A stretch of 41,513 bases of DNA from CAUZEO01 sp963578625. Its GTDB lineage: Bacteria; Verrucomicrobiota; Kiritimatiellia; SLOV01. Where the stretch lies: assembly GCA_963578625.1 (NCBI GenBank), contig CAUZEO010000007.1, positions 1 to 41,513 of the forward strand, given 5' to 3'. Made by a program: the position numbers and the translations under genes. The notes under the pieces were generated by a model that saw nothing but the letters and a program-made list of their open reading frames with translations, had not been told where the DNA came from and did no database searches. The stretch's first letter is position 1, and each line of letters begins with the position of its first letter. Positions 8,028 to 14,913 of this stretch are shown here, piece after piece.

Positions 8028-8607
8028 TCCCGTACGACCGGACCCGGAGGTGATTGCCGCCGCCGTGAAGGTTTTGCAAGGAGGGGACCTGCTGATTCTT
8101 CCCACCGAGACGGTGTACGGGCTTGCGGCGGATTCCGGTCAGGCCGGTGCCGTGGAAAGCATTTACAGGGCGAAATCAAGACCTGGAGATAAGTCGGTGG
8201 CGCTCCTGGTGGCAGGGTATGGCCTGCTCAGAGATCACGGGATATTTCCGGACTCGAGAGCCGAGAAACTGGCGGAAAAGTACTGGCCCGGACCTTTGAC
8301 GCTGGTATTGGACTCGCCAAAAGGTTTTCTTGGTTTTCGTGTGCCGGATCATCCCGTTGCATTGGCGGTAGTGCGGGGAATGGGCGGATCGGTGGCGGCC
8401 AGCAGTGCTAATATCAGCGGTGAGCCGCCGGCGTTAACTGCGGACGAGGCCGATCGATCAGTGGGTCGCGTGGCGGCGGGGATCTTGGATTCAGGGCCGG
8501 TTTCCGGCGGAATTCCGAGCACGGTAGTCCGGGTCGCCGGAGGGCGCGCGGAAGTGCTGCGAGAGGGCGCGATACCTGCCGGCGAAATTGAGCGGATAGA
8601 AATATGA
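8005..8607 (+). CDS. tsaC: L-threonylcarbamoyladenylate synthase (YrdC/Sua5 family)
   Basis: TsaC makes threonylcarbamoyl-AMP from Thr, bicarbonate and ATP for the t6A37 modification of ANN-decoding tRNAs. The 200 residues cover the YrdC fold only, without the C-terminal Sua5 domain: LLILPTETVYGLAADSG near the N-terminus; YRAKSRPGDKSVALLVA, the Lys/Arg-rich nucleotide-binding motif; YWPGPLTLVLDS; GFRVPDHPVALAVV; SVAASSANISGEPPA; and a C-terminal SGGIPSTVVRVAGG. The ATG at 8005 is preferred; a GTG lies one codon upstream. It overlaps the S41-like gene by 23 bases and the following fusion gene by 4 (ATGA), so the set is likely cotranscribed and coupled. A tsaC homologue beside a YwlE-type phosphatase, rpiB and glyA recalls the ywlC-ywlE-ywlF-glyA neighbourhood of Bacillus subtilis. 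Confidence 0.95.
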   Translation: MAIRWTVDPVRPDPEVIAAAVKVLQGGDLLILPTETVYGLAADSGQAGAVESIYRAKSRPGDKSVALLVAGYGLLRDHGIFPDSRAEKLAEKYWPGPLTLVLDSPKGFLGFRVPDHPVALAVVRGMGGSVAASSANISGEPPALTADEADRSVGRVAAGILDSGPVSGGIPSTVVRVAGGRAEVLREGAIPAGEIERIEI

Positions 8608-10796
8608 GAAAAACAGGGGAATCAGGGCGGCTTGTGCTTTGCGTGTGCACAGGGAATACGTGCCGCAGTCCCATGGCAGAGTATATTCTGCGCCGCGACC
8701 TGGGATCCGGTAGTGGATGGTTCGTTCAGTCCGCCGGTGTCTATGCCGGGGAGGGCTCCCACGCCAGTCCCGAAGCGGTCACCGCCCTCCGCGAGAAACA
8801 GATCGATCTCAGCCCGCACAGGAGTCGGCCGCTTTCCCAGGATCTGGTGCAGCGAGCCTCGCTGATCCTGGTGATGACCCGGCATCACTATGTCGACGTG
8901 CTGAGAATGTTTCCCGAAGCGGACGGACGCGTATTTTTGATGACGGCATTTTCCTCGGCGGGTGCCGGTGCCGACGTTCCCGACCCCATCGGGCAATCAC
9001 TCGATGTGTATCGTTGGACGCGCGAACAACTCGCAAGTGCGTCGACGGATGTTATATTGTACATGAAGGATCGTTGGGGGCTCTCGTCGCCTGATCCAGT
9101 GGAGAAGAGGGGACAAATGAAGATAGCAATCGGAGCGGATCATGGCGGCCTTGAGCTGAAGAACTACGTCAAGTCGCTGTTGGAGAAACGCAACATCGAC
9201 GTGGAGGATGTCGGCACCTCCGGCGCCGAATCGGTGGATTATCCCGATTTCGCTTCCGCGGTTGCCGAGCGGGTCTCTGAAGGTCGCGTGGACGAAGGTA
9301 TGCTGGTGTGCACCTCCGGCATCGGCATGAGCATTGCCGCCAACCGCTTTCCACGCGTTCGGGCCGCGCTGACAACGTCGCCACGCATGGCCAAGATGGC
9401 CCGCACTCACAACAACGCGAATATTCTGATCCTCGGTGCCGCGTTCACGTCAAACGAAGAAGCCGTGGACCTGGTTGATGAATGGTTCACAAGCACCTTT
9501 GAAGGTGGACGCCACGAACGGCGCTTGAATAAGATCAAGCACATCACCTCCGCCGCCGCTTCCCTGGAAGACGTCTATGACACCGATCCCGAGATCTATC
9601 GCGTTCTCACCGCGGAGCGTCAGCGCCAGACAGATAATCTCGAGTTGATTGCGTCGGAGAACTACGCAAGCCGCGCGGTCCGGGAAGCGCAGGGATCGCT
9701 CCTCACCAATAAGTACGCGGAAGGATACCCCGGCAAGAGGTGGTATCACGGATGCGAGTTCGTGGACGAGGCCGAGCAGTTCGCCATCGATCGGGCATGC
9801 GAATTGTTCGGCGCCGAACACGCAAACGTTCAGCCGCACAGCGGCAGCGGCGCCAACATGGCCGTCTATTTTTCGGTCCTTGAACCGGGCGATACGGTTC
9901 TTGCAATGAGTCTAGATCACGGCGGTCATCTGACCCACGGTCACAAAGCGAATTTTTCCGGGCGTTTCTTTAACGTCGTTCAATACGGGGTAGACAAGGA
10001 AACCGAACTGATCGATTACGATCAGATGGAGGCTCTCGCCGCGGAACACAAACCGAAGTTGATCCTTGGCGGCGCCAGTGCCTATTCGCGGATCATCGAC
10101 TTTCCTCGACTACGGAAGATCGCAGACTCCGTGGGTGCATACCTGATGGTGGACATGGCGCACATTGCAGGCCTCGTAGCCGCGGACTGTCACCCGAATC
10201 CAGTTCCCTACTGCGAGTTCGTAACCAGCACCACGCACAAGACTCTGCGGGGCCCGCGCGGTGGGCTTGTGCTTTGCCGGAAGGAATTCGCGAAAGAAAT
10301 TGACCGCCAGGTGTTTCCGGGAATTCAGGGCGGGCCGTTTATGCACGTCATCGCATCGAAGGCCGTGTGTTTTAACGAGGCACTCCAACCCGCCTTCAAA
10401 ACATATGCCGAACAGGTGGTGAAGAATGCGAAAGCACTGGCCGCAGGCATGGAAGACGCCGGGCTGAGGATCGTCTCCGGCGGGACTGATAATCACGTCA
10501 TGCTCGTCGACCTGAGTCCAATCGATGTCACCGGAAAGGATGCGGCGGCGGCGCTTGATCGTGCCCGGATCACGGTAAATAAAAATGCCATACCGTTCGA
10601 TTCTCAAAGCCCGTTCGTTACTTCGGGAATTCGTCTGGGGTCCCCGGCAGTGACGACGCGCGGGTTCACGGAAGAACACATGCGAATCATCGCCGACTTG
10701 ATCAGGAAAGTGCTGACCCGTAATGTCAAAGAGGAAACCGTGAATCACGTGCGCGAGGAAGTCATCCAGCTCACGTCCCAGTTTCCCATACCCTGA
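8604..10796 (+). CDS. Triple fusion: YwlE-type LMW phosphatase / ribose-5-phosphate isomerase B / serine hydroxymethyltransferase
   Basis: One uninterrupted 730-codon frame carries three enzymes. Residues 1-155 are a low-molecular-weight phosphatase: C15TGNTCR21 is the CX5R loop and VPDPIG holds the acid Asp. Thr19 matches the Thr that gives Bacillus YwlE phospho-arginine specificity. Residues 172-315 are RpiB: GADHGG, VDYPDFA, VCTSGIGMSIAAN with the active Cys236, and HNNANILILGA with His269. Residues 318-730 are SHMT, full length: ASENYASRAV, TNKYAEGYPGKRWY, STTHKTLRGPRGG with PLP Lys546. No Met lies at the RpiB-SHMT junction, so that fusion is firm. At the first junction an SD-like GAGGGG precedes an ATG at 9117, so a separate RpiB-SHMT product could also be made. 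It makes Gly and one-carbon units and interconverts Ru5P and R5P. Confidence 0.93.
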   Translation: MRKTGESGRLVLCVCTGNTCRSPMAEYILRRDLGSGSGWFVQSAGVYAGEGSHASPEAVTALREKQIDLSPHRSRPLSQDLVQRASLILVMTRHHYVDVLRMFPEADGRVFLMTAFSSAGAGADVPDPIGQSLDVYRWTREQLASASTDVILYMKDRWGLSSPDPVEKRGQMKIAIGADHGGLELKNYVKSLLEKRNIDVEDVGTSGAESVDYPDFASAVAERVSEGRVDEGMLVCTSGIGMSIAANRFPRVRAALTTSPRMAKMARTHNNANILILGAAFTSNEEAVDLVDEWFTSTFEGGRHERRLNKIKHITSAAASLEDVYDTDPEIYRVLTAERQRQTDNLELIASENYASRAVREAQGSLLTNKYAEGYPGKRWYHGCEFVDEAEQFAIDRACELFGAEHANVQPHSGSGANMAVYFSVLEPGDTVLAMSLDHGGHLTHGHKANFSGRFFNVVQYGVDKETELIDYDQMEALAAEHKPKLILGGASAYSRIIDFPRLRKIADSVGAYLMVDMAHIAGLVAADCHPNPVPYCEFVTSTTHKTLRGPRGGLVLCRKEFAKEIDRQVFPGIQGGPFMHVIASKAVCFNEALQPAFKTYAEQVVKNAKALAAGMEDAGLRIVSGGTDNHVMLVDLSPIDVTGKDAAAALDRARITVNKNAIPFDSQSPFVTSGIRLGSPAVTTRGFTEEHMRIIADLIRKVLTRNVKEETVNHVREEVIQLTSQFPIP
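9109..9119 (+). promoter_or_regulatory. Internal SD and ATG at the RpiB boundary of the fusion gene
   Basis: The sequence GAGGGG, then ACAA, then ATG, lies exactly where a stand-alone RpiB would begin (MKIAIGADHGG, codon 172 of the fusion). Such a site would permit internal initiation and a shorter RpiB-SHMT product alongside the 730-residue chain. It may simply be a relic of the time before fusion. The spacing of four bases is slightly short. Confidence 0.4.
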
Positions 10797-10816
10797 CCGG
10801 AAACTATGGCTCCGGT
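10796..10816 (+). terminator. Possible weak terminator after the fusion gene
   Basis: ACCGGA (10796-10801) can pair with TCCGGT (10811-10816) around a nine-base loop, and TTTAA follows. The stem is only six base pairs and overlaps the 3' end of the convergent gene, so it would be a weak terminator at best. Confidence 0.25.
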
Positions 10817-11388
10817 TTAATCCGCGCCGACATTTCCCTGAATCGGCTTTTCCAGATTACGCGGGGCAACGCCGCGGAAGGACTCGAGATCAGGCACAGG
10901 AACGTGATCGCCAGGCAACCGGTTACCAGCAACGGATGCCCGAACACCAGCTCCGGCGCGCCGGAAACCAGCCACAGCTGGGGCAGTGTACACTCGAATC
11001 CGATCACGAATGCGGCGAGAATAAAATTGCGCAGAATGAGGGCCCTCCGGATTTCATAAAAGGCGATCAACGATGCCACCGCTTCATCATCGTCTCGTTC
11101 ACACTGGGCATCCAGAAGTTCATTCGGGAGTTCGGTAAGAAACAGGTCTGCGCGACCGCGGCTGTCAAAGCCTCGTACCGCGAACCGCACGTTCCGTTCT
11201 CCGTCCCAGAATTGAAGGCATCCGTCCCTGATTCGGCGGCTCATCATTTGATGGGTATCGATCAGGCGACGACCAAGGCAGATCTTGTCACGATATACTT
11301 GGAGCGATTTGAGCCGGGAGGCCGATGCGAAGCCATTGGCCTTGGCATCGAGGATGACTCGACAGGAGCGTAGCGGTTTCTGACCCAT
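10804..11388 (-). CDS. Hypothetical membrane protein downstream of purE
   Basis: The 194-residue frame is not a family I recognise. The N-terminal 110 residues are soluble and basic/acidic mixed (LDAKANGFASASRLKSL, RRIRDGCLQFWDGE, LTELPNELLDAQ). Two hydrophobic segments follow, ALILRNFILAAFVIGF near residues 115-132 and LLVTGCLAITFLCLISS near 152-170, then a basic tail with IWKSRFREMSARI. That gives two candidate membrane helices, cytosolic N-terminus plausible. The ATG at 11388 has only a poor SD. The frame is open back to the purE stop, but no other start codon lies there. It follows purK-purE on the same strand after 78 bases. The antisense 145-codon frame at 10936-11373 looks less protein-like. 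Moderate confidence that it is real. Confidence 0.55.
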   Translation of the reverse strand: MGQKPLRSCRVILDAKANGFASASRLKSLQVYRDKICLGRRLIDTHQMMSRRIRDGCLQFWDGERNVRFAVRGFDSRGRADLFLTELPNELLDAQCERDDDEAVASLIAFYEIRRALILRNFILAAFVIGFECTLPQLWLVSGAPELVFGHPLLVTGCLAITFLCLISSPSAALPRVIWKSRFREMSARIKPEP

Positions 11389-11466
11389 GAGCTTGCCCCA
11401 TGGAAGGGTCCAGTTCCGGACCCGCGTGGGTTCAGGGTCGAAATAGCGCGATCCGTGCCGCGCTTC

Positions 11467-11976
11467 TTATTCCTCTTCGGTGGTCCCCCGTTCGAACTTC
11501 CGCGCCTTTTCTTCCACCTGATTTCTAAGGCCTTCCTTGTAGGCCGTGACCTGCTGCCGAATCGTTGGGTCGGTGGCGCCAAGGATCTGGGCCGCGAGGA
11601 CTCCCGCATTCCGCCCGCCGTTGAGCGCGACGGTCGCGACCGGGATCCCGGGCGGCATCTGGAGAATCGAGAGGACGGAATCCCATCCATCGATGGAGAT
11701 CGAGGCTTTCACCGGCACGCCGATCACCGGCAGGGGAGTCAGGGATGCAACCATACCCGGCAAATGTGCCGCGCCGCCTGCGCCCGCAATGATAACCTGC
11801 AGTCCCCGGTCCGCGGCCCGCGTTGCGTAGTCGACCATGCGATGCGGCGTGCGGTGCGCGGAGACGATGGTGATCTCGTGCGCAATCCCGAATTCTTCCA
11901 GCAGGTCCGCCACTTCCTGCATGACCGGGAGATCGGAATCGGAACCCATGATGATGCCTACCCTGGGTGTACTCAT
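11467..11976 (-). CDS. purE: N5-carboxyaminoimidazole ribonucleotide mutase
   Basis: PurE converts N5-CAIR to CAIR in purine synthesis. The 169 residues are the class I PurE length. Characteristic motifs: GIIMGSDSDLPVM (residues 7-19) for the phosphate and substrate site; ITIVSAHRTPHRM with the catalytic His; VIIAGAGGAAHLPGMVAS; LPVIGVPV; and LSILQMPPGIPVATVALN, then AGVLAAQIL. It is class I because purK lies directly upstream. The start ATG overlaps the purK TGA by four bases (ATGA), so the pair is coupled. The C-terminal tail is charged (EEKARKFERGTTEEE) and probably disordered. Confidence 0.97.
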   Translation of the reverse strand: MSTPRVGIIMGSDSDLPVMQEVADLLEEFGIAHEITIVSAHRTPHRMVDYATRAADRGLQVIIAGAGGAAHLPGMVASLTPLPVIGVPVKASISIDGWDSVLSILQMPPGIPVATVALNGGRNAGVLAAQILGATDPTIRQQVTAYKEGLRNQVEEKARKFERGTTEEE

Positions 11977-13127
11977 GCGATCACTCTTAGATTCTCTTTG
12001 ATGAAAGCCGCTTTCTCACGAGCGCTTTCCAGCGTCTCGCTAATCAGGGTTACATGACCCATTTTTCGAAAACCCCTTGTTTCCTTTTTCCCATAGATAT
12101 GGATGTGACTGCCTTCCAACGCGAGGCATTTTTCGATGCCCTCGTACACCGGCGGACCCCGGAACCCGCCTTCCCCTAGCAAGTTTACCATGACTGCGCA
12201 TGCTTTCAAGGCCGTGGATCCGAGCGGCAGATCCAGAATGGCGCGGAGGTGCTGCTCGTATTGAGATGTATAGCAAGACTCGATGGTATGATGCCCGCTG
12301 TTGTGCGGTCGCGGCGCAACTTCGTTGATCACAATTGCCCCGTTTTTCTCCAGAAACATTTCTACAGCGAGGAGTCCACAGAGGTCGAAGGCCTCGATGG
12401 TGCCTTCTGCGATCCGGCAAACCTCCGTCTCGATTGCGGGCGGCAAGTCTGCGGGGCACAGCAGTCTCTCAACGAGATTCGCCTCGGGATGAAATTCCAA
12501 TTCAACGGATGGAAAACATGTCATCTCTCCTGACGGGTTTCGGGCTGCGATCACCGAGAGTTCCTTTTCCACCGCGATCATTTCCTCGACAAGGCACGGT
12601 GCATCCAGAAGTTTCACAAGGTCCTCCTCCGTGCGAATTACGGACACTCCGCGCCCGTCGTATCCTCCGGTGCGAAGCTTCTGCACAAACGGAATTTTCC
12701 ACCGGCCGTCGCGTAAAGCCTCCAGAACCCGATCCCTGCCATCGAGAAGCTCAAAGCGGGACGTAGGCAATCCGTGACGCTCGAAAAACTGTTTTTGAAG
12801 ACCTTTGTCCTGAATGATTTTCAGCTTTCCCGGGTTGGGGTGAACGGGAATCCCATCGGCCTCGAGTTCCAGAAGCGCGTCCGCGCAAACATTTTCGATC
12901 TCGATCGTCAGCATGTCCGCGTCCCTCCCGAATTCGAGCACGGTATTGCGCTCTGTGAGCGAGCCGAGAAAAAACTCGGTGCAGAGGTTCCTAGCGGGCG
13001 CTTTGGAGGCGGGATCGAGTACACGCGTCGACATATTCCAAGTCTGCGCCGGTTGAATCAGCATTTTACCAAGCTGACCGCCGCCGAGAATGCCGAGACT
13101 GAAATCGGGAGAAAAGCATGCTCTCAT
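11973..13127 (-). CDS. purK: N5-carboxyaminoimidazole ribonucleotide synthase (ATP-grasp)
   Basis: PurK uses ATP and bicarbonate to carboxylate AIR to N5-CAIR, the substrate of PurE encoded next. The roughly 384 residues contain SLGILGGGQLGKML (N-terminal Rossmann motif), TIEIENVCADAL, IIQDKGLQKQFFERHG, FVQKLRTGGYDGRGV (ATP-grasp), CLVEEMIAVEKELSVIAAR, GLLAVEMFLEKNG, INEVAPRPHNSGHHT (the family signature) and YTSQYEQHLRAIL. The frame extends to a GTG at 13130, followed directly by the ATG at 13127. Neither has an SD, because the GGAGG-like bases there lie on the opposite strand. It is 66 bases downstream of the anti-sigma gene and may share its transcript. Confidence 0.96.
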   Translation of the reverse strand: MRACFSPDFSLGILGGGQLGKMLIQPAQTWNMSTRVLDPASKAPARNLCTEFFLGSLTERNTVLEFGRDADMLTIEIENVCADALLELEADGIPVHPNPGKLKIIQDKGLQKQFFERHGLPTSRFELLDGRDRVLEALRDGRWKIPFVQKLRTGGYDGRGVSVIRTEEDLVKLLDAPCLVEEMIAVEKELSVIAARNPSGEMTCFPSVELEFHPEANLVERLLCPADLPPAIETEVCRIAEGTIEAFDLCGLLAVEMFLEKNGAIVINEVAPRPHNSGHHTIESCYTSQYEQHLRAILDLPLGSTALKACAVMVNLLGEGGFRGPPVYEGIEKCLALEGSHIHIYGKKETRGFRKMGHVTLISETLESAREKAAFIKENLRVIA

Positions 13128-13193
13128 CACGGGAAGGAGCGTACCGGAGTCGATTCAGGTGTAGAAGCAGAATCCGGTGCGACCGGAATAGAT

Positions 13194-13760
13194 TTACTTC
13201 ACATAATCAATTCGTCTGATCGGGGGATTTGTGAAGGCAAATTTATATGAAGTGTTCGGAGGGTGTGAAATTTGGTGTTCAAATAGAGGCGCCATGTCCT
13301 GAAAGTTCGGTCCGGGTGGAATCGGAATAAACTTGTTTTCATTGGGGCCGGGGTCTTTTGCGACCGTCTGCCCCAATGTCGAGGCGCCCATGTGAGACGG
13401 AGAGTTCGAAGGCGCCTGACCCACGATGAACGCATGAATCGCCATGACGGCGACTACTGCGGCGGCCAGGCCGAATCGCAAGGTGAAGGCGGGTTGCCCT
13501 GCAAAATCCGTCTCGGATGACTTCTCGGCCTCCTTCTCCTGGATCCACTCGATTTGTTTTCGAACCATAACTGCGCAGCGCTCGCGGGAACCGGGTGCAG
13601 GCGTTTCATAGCGTTTCAAGGCCACGACGCGGCGAAGAAGCACCGTGCGTTCATGAAGTTCGCGGTACTCCGGGTTTTTTTCGATTTCCGCCCGGACGTC
13701 ACCAGGAAGATCCCGTTCGTCGCTGGAAATTATAGTCTTACGAATACGAGACCTTTTCAT
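13194..13760 (-). CDS. Putative single-pass anti-sigma factor
   Basis: This 188-residue protein overlaps the upstream ECF sigma gene by four bases (ATGA), the usual layout of an anti-sigma factor. It has a charged cytosolic N-terminal domain (residues 1-90, rich in Arg and Glu), one hydrophobic segment near 95-114 (RFGLAAAVVAVMAIHAFIVG), and a Pro/Asn-rich outer part with FIPIPPGPNFQDM. The His-x3-Cys-x2-Cys zinc motif common in anti-sigma domains is absent; the only Cys is C62. The assignment therefore rests on context and topology, not on sequence similarity. purK follows on the same strand. Confidence 0.65.
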   Translation of the reverse strand: MKRSRIRKTIISSDERDLPGDVRAEIEKNPEYRELHERTVLLRRVVALKRYETPAPGSRERCAVMVRKQIEWIQEKEAEKSSETDFAGQPAFTLRFGLAAAVVAVMAIHAFIVGQAPSNSPSHMGASTLGQTVAKDPGPNENKFIPIPPGPNFQDMAPLFEHQISHPPNTSYKFAFTNPPIRRIDYVK

Positions 13761-14440
13761 GGGGCAAACTCCGCCAGTTCATTTTGAAGATGTTGTCGGG
13801 CGTAAAAAAGGCGTGACCGCAAGGTGCCTTCAGATACGCTCAGCATGGTCGCGATTTCATTATGGGGTATCCCCTGAATATCGTGCAAAACCACCACCGC
13901 TCTGTGTTTTTCTGACAGAGTTTGCAAGGCTTTGTTCAATTTCTCCTGCAACTCTCCGATATTCACATCCCGCACCGGGGACTCCCGGGAGGATAGCTCA
14001 ACGTATGCGGGATCCCTCTCGATCCCGTTGTCGACGTTGTCCAGACTCAGCGCTTGCTTGCGCTTTCTCTTTTTCAGGAAATTGATTGTCCTGTTGATCG
14101 CGATCCGATAGACCCAGGTATAGAAACTGGAATTTCCTTTGAATTTAGGGAGGGATTGATACGCCTTGGTGAGGACATCCTGAAGCATGTCCTCCGCGTC
14201 CTCCTTGTTGGAAGTCATGTTGTAAATCAAGCCGTAGAGCTTCCCGTGATAGCGGGTAACAAGCTCCTCGAACGCGGGAACGTGTCCGGCTTGGGCCTGC
14301 TTGACCAAGACCTTGTCGTCAACCGGCGGCGTCCCGTCTTCAACATTGCTACGGTCCCCCGTCATCGTGGGCTCGGAGACTATCGGCTCCCGTCGCCCTT
14401 GACGAGTCCGCACTTGCTTGCGTTCGGCTACCTGCAACAT
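13757..14440 (-). CDS. ECF-type RNA polymerase sigma factor
   Basis: An extracytoplasmic-function sigma-70 protein of about 227 residues. Region 2 is clear (AFEELVTRYHGKLYGLIYNM, NKEDAEDMLQDVLTKAY, then SSFYTWVYRIAINRTINFL), and region 4 follows (ALQTLSEKHRAVVVLHDIQG, IPHNEIATMLSVSEGTLRSRLFYAR with the helix-turn-helix). It directs transcription of a regulon together with the anti-sigma factor encoded by the overlapping next gene. The start is uncertain. The frame reaches a GTG at 14479 with no SD; the ATG at 14440 has AAGGA ten bases upstream; another ATG lies near the start of region 2. All choices leave an acidic N-terminal extension ahead of region 2. Confidence 0.92.
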   Translation of the reverse strand: MLQVAERKQVRTRQGRREPIVSEPTMTGDRSNVEDGTPPVDDKVLVKQAQAGHVPAFEELVTRYHGKLYGLIYNMTSNKEDAEDMLQDVLTKAYQSLPKFKGNSSFYTWVYRIAINRTINFLKKRKRKQALSLDNVDNGIERDPAYVELSSRESPVRDVNIGELQEKLNKALQTLSEKHRAVVVLHDIQGIPHNEIATMLSVSEGTLRSRLFYARQHLQNELAEFAP

Positions 14441-14580
14441 ATCCGTCCATTCCTTGCTGGTTGGTTCTGTCTGTGACACGGGCAGGCACCGACCTGTTCA
14501 ATGTTCGAAAAGAAAGCGGTCAGGAATGGCCAGGTTGGGATCCGTAACCTGCTTAGGAGGAGATGGTTATAGGATTAAGA

Positions 14581-14826
14581 TCAGGATTCTAGTTCCGTCG
14601 GCCCTACCACGCTGTCGGCGTCGATCACCTGCTGGAGAATCTCTCGAAATTCCTCGAGATCGGAGGTGGGAATGATGATCGTGCCTCTTCGCCCACCGAC
14701 GTCCTCGGTAATCTTGAGAAACCTGCCACGCGGATTTTCCTTTAAATCGAAGAAAAATTGTTTCCGCTCAAACTGGATTTTCGCGTTCAGTAACGCGTCC
14801 TGCGTGGTCTGGCCGGGTCTGCCCAA
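14581..14826 (-). CDS. PUR-family DNA/RNA-binding protein (PUR-alpha-like, DUF3276)
   Basis: A small protein of 81 residues holding one PUR repeat: ERKQFFFDLKENPRGRFLKI followed by TEDVGGRRGTIIIPTSDLEEF and a helix (REILQQVIDA). The fold binds single-stranded DNA or RNA, and bacterial one-repeat members such as that of Borrelia dimerise. The start is set by the SD: GGAGG lies eight bases upstream of a TTG at 14824-14826, giving MGRPGQTTQDALLNAK. The frame also stays open to a second TTG at 14886 without an SD, so the longer 101-residue version is unlikely. It lies 140 bases upstream of the sigma-factor gene and 88 bases downstream of the desaturase gene, on the same strand. Confidence 0.85.
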   Translation of the reverse strand: MGRPGQTTQDALLNAKIQFERKQFFFDLKENPRGRFLKITEDVGGRRGTIIIPTSDLEEFREILQQVIDADSVVGPTELES

Positions 14827-14913
14827 TATGCCTGCCTCCGTACACTTCGGCCGGGAACGCGCAATTTTGAACGGTCCCCGGCTCAAGGAATAGTCGGAGT
14901 CGTCAGGTGATTC

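Noticed and set aside
8604..10796. The 730-codon fusion as an assembly error
   Set aside because: The frame stays open through both junctions, with no stops and sensible linkers, and the gene order matches known neighbourhoods. An error would need to remove stops twice while keeping all three domains complete.
11455..12057. A 200-codon plus-strand frame over purE
   Set aside because: Antisense shadow; purE and purK cover it with secure motifs and a stop-start overlap.
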